From NCBI RefSeq assembly GCF_010183535.1, contig NC_071330.1, positions 7,049,717 through 7,113,716 of the forward strand: DNA of 64,000 nt. Direction: 5' to 3'. The stretch comes from Caenorhabditis remanei (lineage: Eukaryota > Nematoda > Chromadorea > Rhabditida > Rhabditidae). Below the pieces are notes generated by a model. That model did no database searches. It was not told where the DNA came from and saw only the letters and a program-made list of their open reading frames with translations. Made by a program: the position numbers and the translations under genes. The stretch's first letter is position 1, and each line of letters opens with the position of its first letter. Positions 25,759 to 37,501 of the stretch are shown one piece after another.

Positions 25759-27730
25759 ATGCCACGAAACTGCTATCCATTATGTGCAGAGAAAAGAGAT
25801 TTTATGGAGGTAAGTCGCCTTTTTTTGATAAAAATGAAAGTAAAAATGAAAAGAAGGATAGAAGATGCACAAAGATTGTAGGATTTCAAAGAGCTGTCAA
25901 GTGTGTTCTGCAAATGAATTCTAAGAAATATGGAAGCTTTCGAAAAAATATTTTAAAAGGAAGTATTTTCGAAATATTGAACACATAAAAAGTCTCCGTC
26001 TCTAATTTAAAAAAAAAAGTCCCTAATTCTAATGCAACAAGTTTTTTCTCGGGCTCATATTAGAACACACTAAACATTTCTAGGAGAGCATTGTGCTTCT
26101 TGGAAGCTCATTAATACAAAAAATTTCAAAGTGTATGTACTATGGTTTCATTCCTATGCACATTTTGATAAAGTATTAAACTGGTACAGATAAATTGTAT
26201 TAAGATATTTTCAGCAAAACCACTCCGATTTCTGACAGAAATCGTTAAGTCCAAAGTTGACCAAAAAGTCTTTGGACTTTCTTTTTTTTTGTTTCCGAAT
26301 GATGTATTTTCCCATCCTTATTAAGTATTTTTAGAAAAGTGGTTTTAACTTTGAAGAAGAAACTTCAAGTACGTCACATGTCGCTTGAGAAATCTACAGT
26401 AGGCGACTACTGGCTTCCAAACCAAGTCTACTAGGTTTCCCGTTTCTGGGAAGCATATGAAACTCTTTTCGACATTATCTTTTTTCTCTGAATATTAAAC
26501 AAAACACGCAGAAACTTTAAAACTAAAATTAAAGACACTTAAAACTATTAAAATCGAAAATTGAAACGGAAATTGAAAATTGGTTGAGGAGACACGTATG
26601 ATTCGACAGCATGGCCAATGTGGAACTGATAAAATAAGTGGAATGATAAGAATATGAAGTCAGTGTTTTATGGCTCGGCGAGCTCTTCGAACTTCATCTC
26701 ATTCTTCTTTTCTTTTTGTCGGCATCATTGTGAAATGTATCACATTTCATTTCTTATTTGACGTGGTCATGGGAATGTGTGAAAGCTGAAAACAGAGAGA
26801 AAGGAAGAAAAAAGAATGAGTAGTTTCATATTTTTAGAAAAAAAAAGAACAAACATTGCATAATTTTTTGAATATTTCACATGATTCAAGATACCGAAAA
26901 GAGGAAAAAATGAGAAAGAGGAAGAAGGAAAAAGGAGAAAAACTATGCAGTGTGTACAATGAATCGATTGAAAATAACATTTTATGAGCCATCTCATCGT
27001 TGGAAAGACAGCAAAATACTTAACAGCTGAGAGGTTTTATTTGAGAAAAATGGAGGTTTTATTAATACTATCTAAAATTAGATAAAGAATTACCTTCTAA
27101 ATCCGTATAATTGGATCAATTTGGGGGTTTGCGATACTGTAATAGTACTGTAGCCTGATTCAGAGTTGCAAGGTAAACCGATTTATGGACCTATGGACCT
27201 ACCCACGAAGAAAACTTGTTCCATTTAATGCAATTTAATTCTATTCACGAATGCAATTTAATGCATTTTTGTGCCATAAAAATTCATTATTTTGCGTTCG
27301 TGAATAGGCAAGTTTTCTTCGTGGGTAGGTCCATTACGGATAAAGAAAAAATAAAACAAGATAAAATGAGTTATGAAAGTTTCATACTCGTGGAACTTTT
27401 TTTCTTAGAATTTTTATTAAATATCGATACTCGAACTCCCTAATCACATTTTTTTTCAATTTCAGCACAATCCTGCGCAAAATGGAACAGATTTCTATCG
27501 AGAATATGATCCGATGGTTGGTATTGGAACTGCCGCGGTGTTAGCATTGTTTTTCTTCACGATTACGATAAATGGGTTAGTTGGAAGAGATTTACAACAT
27601 TGACTTGACCTCATTTCGTTTTTGTTTCAGGTGTATCCGGTGTGCGGTACGGAAATATAAGATGCATAAATTCTACAAAGAGATTCGAAAAGCAGAGAAT
27701 AATCAGAAGCCAATATGTGATACAGTTTAA
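25759..27730 (+). CDS. Small single-pass membrane protein (86 residues), possibly KCNE/MPS-like
   Basis: Three exons join in frame: 25759-25809, 27466-27575, 27631-27730. The product starts MPRNCYPLCAEKRDFME, then has an N-glycosylation site (NGT), one hydrophobic segment 'MVGIGTAAVLALFFFTITIN', then 'CIRCAVRKYKMHKFYKEIRK', a basic juxtamembrane tail, and ends PICDTV, which fits a class I PDZ ligand (T-x-V would be ideal; D-T-V is x-T-V). There is no signal peptide, so a type III or type I short orientation with outer N-terminus is likely. Size, topology and basic post-membrane stretch recall KCNE/MPS potassium-channel accessory subunits, but I see no decisive family motif. An acceptor (TTTTTTCAG) two bases before the ATG suggests a trans-spliced leader. 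The 1,656-base first intron could hide a further exon. AATAAA at 27958. Confidence 0.62.
26226..26279. repeat. Two adjacent short perfect hairpins
   Basis: 26226-26234 and 26236-26244 are perfect 9-base inverted arms around a single base (CGATTTCTG a CAGAAATCG). Immediately next, 26247-26256 and 26270-26279 are perfect 10-base arms (AAGTCCAAAG / CTTTGGACTT) with a 13-base loop. They lie within the long intron of the small membrane protein gene. Confidence 0.7.
27194..27333. repeat. 140-base palindromic element (MITE-like)
   Basis: The arms 27194-27218 and 27309-27333 are perfect inverted repeats of 25 bases (TGGACCTACCCACGAAGAAA... against its reverse complement). Inside, CTATTCACGAATGCAA at 27241-27256 pairs imperfectly with TTGCGTTCGTGAATAG at 27292-27307, and the sequence AATGCAATTTAAT occurs twice. 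The whole can fold into one long hairpin. It looks like a non-coding foldback transposon remnant in the intron just upstream of the membrane-segment exon. No transposase is present. Confidence 0.75.
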
Positions 27731-28097
27731 CTTACGATTCTACCTATTTGACCAAACGATTTCTGGCCTGAAACGGGTGTGAAATGACACATGAAGATGT
27801 GAATATTTAAAGGGTTTCTCGTATGTTGCTCACACGTCATTTTGAACTTGCAACTATAATTCTCTGAACTTTTAACACCGGGTTTACGTTTATACGATTG
27901 ACTCGGGAACAAAAAGTGGAGGTTTCGTGCTGGCTAGTGTCTGTGGATTGGAATACAAATAAACGATAACGTCGAAATACCGGTTACACATAACTGCCTA
28001 TAAAAACGAAAACTTTGCTATGAAGTAGAAAATACAAGAATTGAAAAAGGAATATTTTGCAAACACAGAACTATTTAGATTTTCTATCGTTTCCTTT
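27731..28097. other. 3' untranslated regions of the convergent membrane-protein and SLC30A9 genes
   Basis: The 367 bases between the two stop codons hold one clear AATAAA on plus (27958). No gene is seen. Confidence 0.5.
27958..27963 (+). terminator. Poly(A) signal of the small membrane protein gene
   Basis: AATAAA about 230 bases after the TAA at 27728-27730. The opposite-strand SLC30A9 gene stops at 28098, so the two 3' untranslated regions face each other closely. Confidence 0.5.
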
Positions 28098-30260
28098 CTA
28101 CAAGGCCTCCAGATCGACGTGTCGAATATCCGGATGTTTTTTTGTGATCTCTCCTTCGATTCGGTCAATTTCATCACCAAGTCGATCAATGACCTTCTCA
28201 CCGTGATTTTCCATGAATACGACGAGCTCGTCTTCGTTTTCAATCTTTTTGACTTCCTTAAAATTTCAATAGATATGAAACCTGTATTCAAAAAGGTAGA
28301 TGTTTCCGTCTTACATTCAGAAGTGCTGGCAAATGAACAGCTTCTTGCAAGTACGCTCTTGTGATCATTCTCCCATCGAAATCTAGCTCTGCTTTGAATC
28401 GACTCTGCTCAACTCCTAAGCATGTAGCTTTCACATCATGAACGGATCTCAAAATAATATAATGCACTTGAACGATTTGGATAACAGCACAAACCTGATC
28501 ATAGGGTCGTTATTGAGTCTGGCCACAATATCATCAGTTATCCTTTGTGGGAGACTTCGACCCACCAAATGAGCAGCGTTGGTTCGAATGATGAAAGAGG
28601 CTACGGTTCCTAGAAAATAAAAGAAATAATTTTGTCGAATGAAAATACTAATAAAAAAGTTTAAGGCAACAAGACCTTACCGAGCAATGCGCCGATGACG
28701 ATTGATCCGCAGCAATCGGGAATCGGGGAATTCAGGAATGACGATAGCGAAATAGCACAAAGAGCGATACCGACCTGAAAATTTATGACAATGGCAATAT
28801 TTCATGACGAATTTGGTGTTTTCGCTTGATTCAATGAGATTTGAGTTTTATTTATATTCATATAATACCGTACACCAGTAACTGCAGCAGTGTCTTCGAG
28901 AAGAACAACGTTGAGTGAAGGATCAGCTGATGTTCTCACTGAAACGACACACACTCATAAATGTAAAATTTCTTTCTCTACCATAATTCCATATGCTAAT
29001 ATTCGCTTTTTTCGATTTAGCGAAGACTTCCCGATATGCAGTTATAGCAGATGTCCCTTGGAAGCATAATGACATGAATAGAGCGTAATAAGCCTGAAAG
29101 TTTACATAAACACGTTTTTCTTGTTCTTTTCTTACATATGTCAACGGTTCAAGAGGCTCTGGGTGAAGAAGTCCACTGACTCCATGATAAATCGACAGTC
29201 CACATCCAAATGCCATAATTCCACATCCAGAAATTAATGAGGTTACGTATCGCATGTTTCCTTAAAAGTAATTGTCGAATTTCATTTTTCTGGGGGTTGG
29301 AGCTCTCACCATAACCGTACGGAAACAACAAATCAGGATTTTTCGCTGAATATCGTATACCAAGAAGCAGAATAAGTTGATTACACGTATCCATAGCACT
29401 GTGAATTGCTTCGGCAAATAGAGATTTTGATCCGGTTAGATAGGCAGCTGTGAACTGTAATATAATGGAAAACTAATGATGATATTAATGATAACCTATA
29501 TTAGGACCGGAAACTAACAGTAATTATAATCACACCCAAAATAATAGCATGTAATTATGTTATGAACAAACTAGTCGTAGTTATTCTATATCTTTCAGAA
29601 ATAATTTTTACCTTCATAGCCATATCACAGAAGTTGAGTGTAAAAGCAATAGCAACAACTCTGTCAGCTCCTTTATGTTGATTAGTTGTCTCTACTCTCA
29701 TTCTCATTCTCATTCTTTCGGCATCTGTTAATTCTTTTCTCATCGCGACTAATGGTCGTCTATGTGCTTCAAGAGCTTCCGAACTTCCATGAACTTTCAA
29801 TGCTTTGTGATAAACTTCAGTTAATGCATACAACTGGTGACTATTCTTGCTCATATTTTGATGATGTGAATGACTGACCGCCGGTTTGCTGTGACTGGGT
29901 AGATCTTCCAGATCGGATTCTCTGAAAATGGTAAATGAAGAATGTTTTTGGCTTAGAGCTCACTTCAAACCGAATTCGGCCATCGCACTGAGCTTATCGA
30001 TTTTGTCGTTTTCATAGGATCGTGATTTCTTCGATAATTGTGCAACTTTAAATAATTTTTTGAGCTTGCGTTTGGAAATTGGCGAGCCATCTTCAGAAGC
30101 CGTTGGTGTTCTATCCGATGATAAGCAGCGAACTACCGAAAACATGATAGTGGGATGTTTCAGACGGAATACTGGAATATTACAACTGTAAAACTGAATT
30201 TGTTATTCACTCCTAATCACCTGTGTTAACATTTGATAAAACTAGCGACGTGGGAATCAT
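28098..30260 (-). CDS. slc-30A9: Mitochondrial zinc transporter SLC30A9 (cation diffusion facilitator)
   Basis: Eleven exons from the ATG at 30260 to the TAG at 28100-28098 sum to 501 residues. The N-terminus 'MIPTSLVLSNVNTVFRLKHP' lacks acids and is rich in basic/hydroxyl residues, fitting a mitochondrial presequence, which agrees with SLC30A9 acting in mitochondrial zinc export. A charged region follows (about residues 45-160), then the transporter core: membrane helices with 'FAEAIHSAMDTCNQ' (zinc-site Asp/His region of the family), 'NPDLLFPYGYG', and 'VLLEDTAAVTGVG' with a second H/D-type helix motif, and the hallmark 'TCLGVEQSRFKAELDFDG' of the C-terminal domain. The C-terminus ends in a Glu/Asp-rich amphipathic segment. 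Its promoter region is shared with the SET gene on the other strand. I am confident in the family; the symbol follows C. elegans orthology. Confidence 0.92.
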
Positions 30261-31285
30261 TTTGTTGATGGAGGACCTGAAATTTATGACTGTTTTGTTT
30301 GTGTTAGAATGAAAACTTCATTAATTTTACATATTCAAATGAAAAAAAGGACAATAGGCGGCATTTTTATTGTACAACTTCTGCAGCCAACAAAAAATGT
30401 TGATTTTTAGAGACAGCCGTACTGCGCTCTATTGTCACGCAAGAGTGAGGAGAGACGCAGGCAAATGTTACTTTTTCAACTCGAATATTTTAATTAATCA
30501 AGGAATATTCCTATTAATTTTCAGTTTTTAATACTTCGAAAATCAATAATCGTCAATTGAACTAGTGGCTGCAAAATTGTTATTTCATCTGTTACCGCCT
30601 GTTTATTTCTGATAAAAGATTTAATGAGAGAAACACGAGGTTCTGAAATTAACAGTTACCGTAACACAATTGAAATTAAAGTAGAAAGCAAAAGAGAAGT
30701 ATTTATGTCGCATACATTTCCAGTTATTCCAGTTATAGACATTTATTCAGAAAATAGTAATCATTAGACAGAGCTTTGTATTTCTTTCATTAAAGATCCT
30801 CTTTCTCGTTTGTCCTTCTTTCACGGAAGTACTGTAAGTTCTGATGAATATCAACTTCAAGAACCTGTTAAACGTTTATATTTCTTCTCAGCTTTCTTTA
30901 ATATCTGAACATACAGCTTTCTCTTAAATGGAATTTTTTTAAACCTCATTATTCGAATAAATGTGTGTCTAGAAGCCCCGCCCCGCCCCTTTCATCATTC
31001 TCATCTGCACATTTTTTTCAATCAATGGCTTCCCTTCACCGAACTTTGGCATAAGTGCGTTGGCGTTGGGTACTGGGAACTCATCGGCCGTCCGCCACTC
31101 ACTGTGTAATAGTATGTGTCTCAATGAGCACACCGGCGAAACACAGAGAGCCTAAGCCCACTTTACGCTCTCTCCTGGTCACTTTTCCTCTCGTTCTTCC
31201 ACCTTTTTGTTTTTAATTTTCTTGAACTATACTTTTGATATTCTTTTTTCACTGCTTCGATATCTATCTGACGCTAATTTCAGCA
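30261..31285. promoter_or_regulatory. Shared divergent promoter region, SLC30A9 / SET gene
   Basis: About 1.0 kb lies between the two divergent start codons (30260 minus, 31286 plus). It is AT-rich with one GC-richer island at about 30970-31160 (CCCCGCCCCGCCCC at 30978 and GGCGTTGGG at 31060). No TATA box is convincing. The TTTCAG at 31278-31283 lies just before the SET ATG and is a likely spliced-leader acceptor. Confidence 0.5.
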
Positions 31286-33132
31286 ATGGCTCCGACCCCA
31301 AATGCAGAGTTGGAGGATCAAATTTTAGGGAGTAAGTTTCATATTTTATAAGAATTGACATGGATGAACATACTTAAAATATGAATATAACTTTTGCTAT
31401 CGATAGAATTTCAGAAATAGCCACCCTCTTCGAGGAGACACTGAGTCAGAAACCACCGTCCAGTATAGTCGAGTTATGGAAGGAACACGTGGAAATAAAA
31501 AGAATACTGAAAGATGTTACAAGTATTCAGGCGAAACTCAGTGATACCGATGAAAGATTGGCGAACTCGAAGTGAGTTGATAATATTCAAACAAATAAGA
31601 ATCGTACTTTGTCTTCGTTTAAGCTCTAGTTTCTGTGCTAGGATAGTGGTGTGTAATCATATTTTTCCAGAAGAGACGCCGAGTCAATAAAAAAGTTCCT
31701 AACTTGGGCCGATGGTGTCGGTATTGCGAGGAACAACGTCACGATAGTTAGTACAAAAACTTGTGGTTTTTCATTACAAGCTACAGGGTAACTATTTATA
31801 TTCCTCCTCCCAAGTGACCACATTTCTGAAGTTTCCAGACCGATTCCAAATGCACACATTGTGGCTCGTGTTCCACGTCATGCAATGATTACCCTCGATC
31901 TTGCCAAAAAATCATCGCTTCTTAAAAAAGCATTCGAACGAGATCCAATTGTATCTGGAATGGAAAATGTTGGCCTCGCTCTTTTCTTGGCAACTCAATG
32001 GCTGCTGAATGAGAAATCGAAGTGGTTACCGTATATTTCAATCCTCCCCAATTCGTTCCCAACACCGCTTTTCTACACAGACGAGCAACTTCTTCAATTG
32101 AAACCGTCCCCAATATTTGAAGAGGCGTTGCTGTTCTACCGAACTATATCAAGACAATTCTGCTATTTTTTGATGGCAGTAGCAAAAAATAAGATTTATG
32201 AGTCAGCACAAAGAAGAAAAGATGCGAGGAACACAATGGAAACTCCTCTTTTCTACAATGCCCCGTTCACTGTTGCTAATTTGACTCCCGGATTATACTT
32301 CTGGGCTGTCGGAGTAGTAACGACAAGAGTGAATATGGTTCCCAGTGAACATTCAACAGATAAAGATGAAAAACCTAATCTTGTATGTTTTATAGGCTCC
32401 CGTTCTTTTAGGCTATAATTATTTGTTTTTTTTTCAGATTGCTGCACTTATTCCATTCCTCGATATGGCCAATCACGAAAATGTTGTTACGGAAGATCCC
32501 GTTGAAGATCTTGTATGTTACTCACCGGCTGAAGAATGCGCTGTTATTACCAGCCATTGTGACTTGGAAGCTGGAAATCAAGTGACAATCTTCTACGGAT
32601 GCCGGAGCAGAGGAGAGCATTTACTTCACAACGGATTTGTTCCAATTCATCATCAACGTCAAGACGTCTTGAAACTGAAGATCGGAATCCCAAAGACTGA
32701 CAAAACATTGGACTCGAAAACTAAGCTTATCGAGAAGTATGTCCAAAATGTTCAATGCAATGGTAATATATTCCAAGTAGATCTATACAATGTGAGTTTC
32801 ATATTCTTGAATGGAAATTATAAATGAACGTTGAATATTTTCAGTACCCAGAACAGCCATTCCCTCTTGATCTTCTCATGTTTGCCGCAATATTTGTCTG
32901 TCCGGAGCCAACAGACGCAGCTATAGCAAAACCTGATATACGGAAGAAGGGTCTCGAATTCTTAAAGACACGATTCTCGCTTTTGAAGAAATCATACGAT
33001 TCATCATTTTATGCTTCGAAACTCACTGACGTTGGAATTGACGGAGACGCCGCTCGTCTAAAAGCTTCTGAATCGGAGATTCTTCAGCTGGCGCTTTCTT
33101 ACTGCGAAACTCTGAAAAAATCACAGGAATGA
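31286..33132 (+). CDS. set-27: SET-domain methyltransferase of the SETD3/RuBisCO-LSMT type (SET-27-like)
   Basis: Six exons (31286-31331, 31415-31571, 31671-31787, 31839-32382, 32438-32791, 32845-33132) give 501 residues. The N-terminal part has 'SIKKFLTWADGVGI', like the SETD3-family start of the SET fold. The split SET domain shows 'VPRHAMITLDLA', 'LALFLATQWL', 'IPFLDMANHEN' (the D-M-x-N-H SAM/substrate motif) and 'VTIFYGCRSRGEHLLHNGF' in place of the family 'YG-x-R-S-N-x-E-x-L-x-x-x-GF'. The C-terminus is the helical RuBisCO-LSMT substrate-binding region. SETD3 methylates actin His73; whether this paralogue does is unknown. The family 'SN' is 'SRG' here, which may change activity. The start follows directly after a TTTCAG acceptor. 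C. elegans has set-27 in this chromosomal area, hence the tentative symbol. Confidence 0.85.
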
Positions 33133-33282
33133 TAGTAATTTGTTAAATATTAAATCTTTAATTTACTGCATGATCATCGCTCAATCAACTTTATGGTGTC
33201 AAATTTAAGTCTTTATTATTTTTTTGTTTTTTTCTTATATATTTTCAAAGTTTTCGTCATGATCCCACCCGACAAGGCAATG

Positions 33283-33288
33283 AAATAA
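33283..33288 (+). terminator. Poly(A) signal of the SET gene
   Basis: AATAAA about 150 bases after the TGA at 33130-33132 and only 20 bases before the stop of the converging TMEM-132 gene. Confidence 0.55.
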
Positions 33289-33307
33289 ATATGTGTTCTC
33301 GTAAGTG

Positions 33308-36300
33308 TCAAGCAATACTTTCTCGAATTGGAGCTTCCATTCGTCCACCACTTCGATGTTTCCAAGTCCAAGTATGAAACTGATCATGTCCACCTGTTGT
33401 CCATCTCTCTTCTTTTGGAACTATTCGAGCTAAATTATGGTCAGAATTCGAGTCAACCAAAGTGTATCGAGGATGGCGGGATGTTTGGTTCACCTGAATA
33501 ACTTTTAAAAGATTATAAATTACAACTCTGTTTAATTAACGAACCACAACGTTTGCTTGTGATGGAGCAATAAAAACAGAAATCTCAGAACCGTGATAAG
33601 AAATGCTAGTTCTAGAAGGGTCATCACCGTTGGAAGATTGTCTTTCAGCTGTTGATTTGTTTCCGGAATATCCAGAACCTTCAAATTTTATTTTCTTTTC
33701 AAAAACATTTCTTTTTAACTCACTAATAGTAGATGACGGAGCTTGTGGCTGACTCAACCATACCCATTCATTTGTTTCTTCTTGTCTCGAATGAGATCCA
33801 GAAGATGAAGATAATCGAGAGAAGAACGGGACGACTAGTTGTTCATATCTGAAAATATCAAAAACACATTTAGTTAAGATCACATTTATAAACTTACCCT
33901 TTGAATGCAGCTGATCTCCTTATACAAGATATAAAAATGAATAAAAGAACAAGGCCAAATACTGTCAGGAGAAAAATGTGCATTGGGACAGATGGAAGAG
34001 ATTCAGAAGGTTCAATTGTGGTTGAGGATGGATCTAGATCGATGATTGATTGACCTGAAATTCTTTCTTTTTTCCTTAAACATTTTAATTTAATCAAGTT
34101 TTACCAGAATTATTGATTTTGATGGGAACGTTGAGAACCGTAACAGCTAGAGAAGCAGGTGATGCTCCATTAATTGTCGATGCACACTGTGAAGAATACT
34201 GAAGAGCAATCTCAACAGATGGAAGTGGCCAGTGTTCATCAATTGCAATAACATGAACTTTTGATGCATGATGAGAAACGGCGAGAGCTCTTTCATTATC
34301 AGAATGAGCTGACATTTCAAAATATGAAGAATCCAGGTCGTTTAATGGCTCCCACGTTGCATCGGAATAACTAACACTAGCGAAAATTGAGCATTGTTGA
34401 TAGAGTTTTGTGAGAGTTTTCGAATGATAAATTTCTATTTTGAAGAATGCTGGAGAGAACAAAATTGGAAGAATTCGGAAGTTTGTGTCACAAATTGGAC
34501 GTGCTGATAGCCCAGTTGTGGTAACTTCTTCATTTCGAACTGAGATGTTTTCAGTCACAAGATCAAGAGATTTCTTGACATTTCGTACTACTAACCTGAA
34601 ACATTTCAATAAAATATCTTCCCATCTATCAAACAACTCACTTTGCTAATCCCATGTTTTCTCCAATTATAACTGCTCTTCCTTCATGAAATTTCACATT
34701 TGCAACAGTTCGATTCGAGATTTGTAACGCGTTGTGAACAATATTAGTAACATCGAAAAGTATACTTTTATGTGAAGAAAGATATAATTGATCTCCTGTT
34801 TTCTGATCTTCAATCCATAAAGATGCTAGGACTTTAACCTGAAAACAGTTGAATGAAACATTGAAACATAAATGGAATCTAGACTCACATGTCCATGTTG
34901 GAATCTATTAACACATGCGAATTGCCTAGCAGCTCTTGATCTTTTAACACCTCCACCCAGGGGTAAATCTCTCCAAAATCCAACTTTCCAATTCTTAATA
35001 GTGGAAAGTGTGGAACTACTCGTCCATATTTTGAGAGGTAGTTTTGGATACCAAACACGAAATGAAAAAGCCGTAGTGTATCTGAGAAAGTGAGCATATA
35101 CTTGAGCATCTGAAGAACCGTTTGACTCGGATCCATCGAGATAAACTGATGAACAAGTTGGAGATACTTTGATTATATTTGCATCTGATGAGATACAATG
35201 AGACTGAGATGTTACGTCTTCTGCTTTTGCCCCAATAGAAACTGTAAATATTCGGAGAGAGGAGGTCACTTGAAGACCAGATATTACTGCCAAATTCATC
35301 AGTTCTTTTCTCTGAAACCAAACAATTTCGGCTGTTCCTGAATATCTTGTATACCTTTGGAACAATAACAACTGCTGCAACTTCATCTGCAATAACTGAG
35401 AATTTGGTTGCAACCTTGTGATCATCTGGCGGTGGATCTGGACTTTTTGGGCCGAATATCACATGCCAGTGCAGTACAACATCATCTTTTATAGCATCTG
35501 TGGACGATACCATTTTGATTAAAATCGCCACAATATTGTCGTCAAATCTGAAAGAAAAGTATTAGAAGTTTAAAAGTGTCCATGGATATTTACCCAGACA
35601 TTCCATCTTTTGGTTTGCAAACTAGTGACGTGTAAAAGAACGGTCTACTGGCAGAAGAAACTCGAATTGTCCAATTGGAACTAGTCGGATACACTGTTTC
35701 GATGCTCATTCGAGAGTCCACCCAAAGTCTGAAAATCAGAATATCGTTCAGATTTTTCTGTTTTTCAAGAAGACTGTTCATTAATGATTGATGATATCTT
35801 ATTTTTCTGAAAACAAACTTACCGAATCTCCATTTGCTTTGTTTCATTTGCCCAACTTTTAACATGAAGAAACAAAGTTTGCATTGAATTCTGAGAAAAT
35901 GATTGACTCGAAGTGGATCGCAATGTCACAGATCTGAACTCTATTACTCACAAATTGTATCCAAACTTTCGAAACTCACGTATCAGTTGCATTAGCCAAC
36001 CAATCAATGTTCTGCTTCGAGATTCGTGAATTGATTTCAATTAAATGCTGAGGAAGATCATGAAAATTCTGATCACATTTTTCAGATACAGTATACGAAA
36101 CGGAAAGAACACTTGTCTTATTTTGATCAGTTGGAAACCATGAAAACGGAACTGGAATACGAACAACACAACTGATTTTCTGATCGTCATGACGATTGAG
36201 ATGACATTTTCCAAGTTCTGAAAATAGATGGGGAGTTAGGTCATATTTCAGTTTCAACGTCTTTTTTCTATTTCTCTCATTACTCTATAATGATGAGCAG

Positions 36301-37501
36301 AGAACCCTCTAAAATGTTATGTGAGTGACTCGTCGTTGGCTTAATTAAGTTTTTCCTTTTCTCCGAAATTCGAATATTTCAAATAAGAACCTTTTTCTGA
36401 TCTTTGTTGTTTTACTTTTCAAAAAAGCTTCCAATCTAGAAGAAAGAACAACTCCTTTTTTGACAAACAATACGTAAACTAATTATTTGGTCACGAGATA
36501 ATATTGGTCTGAGTGGTTTTGACATGGGAAATGTACTTACCAGTTGCAGAAGTTGATGATGTTATTTGTGCATGGACGCAGATTCCACCCACGTGACGGG
36601 ATAGAGATTCATCAATCACTGCCAGAAGATCCACGTAGGGACGGACCTAGAATTTCTTTTTTTTTGTCGAAACGGACAACGGATGTTTTTAGATAACTAA
36701 ACATGGCAATCGCGCATACTTGATCATCGGTTTATCTCGATGGATCCAAGTCAAATAGTTCTTTGTTTTTTGTGGGTTTTGGAAAGAGGAGTACTCACAT
36801 TCAAAAATCATCAATTTCCACTCGTTTAGGTTTTCAGAATAAACTTACCACTAAAACCTTCTCCGTTATAATTCTAACTTTGACAGCACAATGCAATGGA
36901 ACTTCTTCGAAAACTCTTCTGGAAGATGACACATCCGATGAGTATACTGTAGCCATAAGGTTTCGACTATTCGGACAACCATCCTATAAAATCAATACAA
37001 TCCATGATATGAACCATTATAGATCTCATACTTGAACAAAAACTGATGTAAAATTCGTATTTTGATGACTGTGATAAAGAACAAATGCTTCGTCCGGCGG
37101 AGAGAATGTAATATGATCCGTGGAAACAGCGTTAACTGGAAATCAAATGTCAATAGAACTATCGTAACCCTGTGTATTTTGATGACTTTTTGAATAAACT
37201 GGAAGCCGGTTGTCCTTCAATGTATCATAGTTTTTGTTTTTATATTTCTAAAACTCGCCTTCCAAGTTTCCTCTATTCAAAATGCAAACTTTCTGAAAAT
37301 AAGACAGCCAATTTTTTTCCATTGCAATTGTATAACTCCCAAAAGACGAGTTGTTTATGCAAAGTGATTCATTATAATGAGGCCACTAACCACTGTATTC
37401 TTATGGGAATTCTCATGTTTCTATCACAAATACTCAGATACAACATCCAGTGGAAACTTACTTAGGACTACATAAATGGAGAATTGAATTAGCTTTCGCA
37501 T
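33308..37501 (-). CDS. tmem-132: TMEM132 family type I membrane protein
   Basis: The start at 37501 gives MRKLIQFSIYVVLINAV, a signal peptide. Exons at about 37501-37463, 37129-37034, 36983-36849, 36644-36542, 36218-35980 and onward encode a long N-glycosylated ectodomain. One membrane segment, 'IFLLTVFGLVLLFIFISCI', is at about 33990-33930. The ectodomain segment 'AVIIGENMGLAKLVV' and the cytoplasmic 'NEWVWLSQP' match TMEM132 hallmarks (human members have 'WVWLG' in the tail). TMEM132 proteins link adhesion to the actin cytoskeleton; in C. elegans TMEM-132 is reported to act through the WAVE complex and myosin II. The splice into the last exon (33496-33308) is uncertain: a donor GTG|GTTCGT keeps the longer frame ending 'MEAPIRESIA', the alternative stops earlier. 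The TGA/TAG end faces the SET gene at 175 bases. Confidence 0.87.

Noticed and set aside
28041..28364. Plus-strand frame opposite the SLC30A9 C-terminal exons
   Set aside because: Antisense to well-supported exons.
34826..35531. Alternative minus-strand frames across TMEM-132 exons, initially suggestive of an integrin-like ectodomain
   Set aside because: The cytoplasmic 'NEWVWL' and ectodomain 'GENMGLAKLVV' motifs fit TMEM132; no integrin FG-GAP or GFFKR motif is present.
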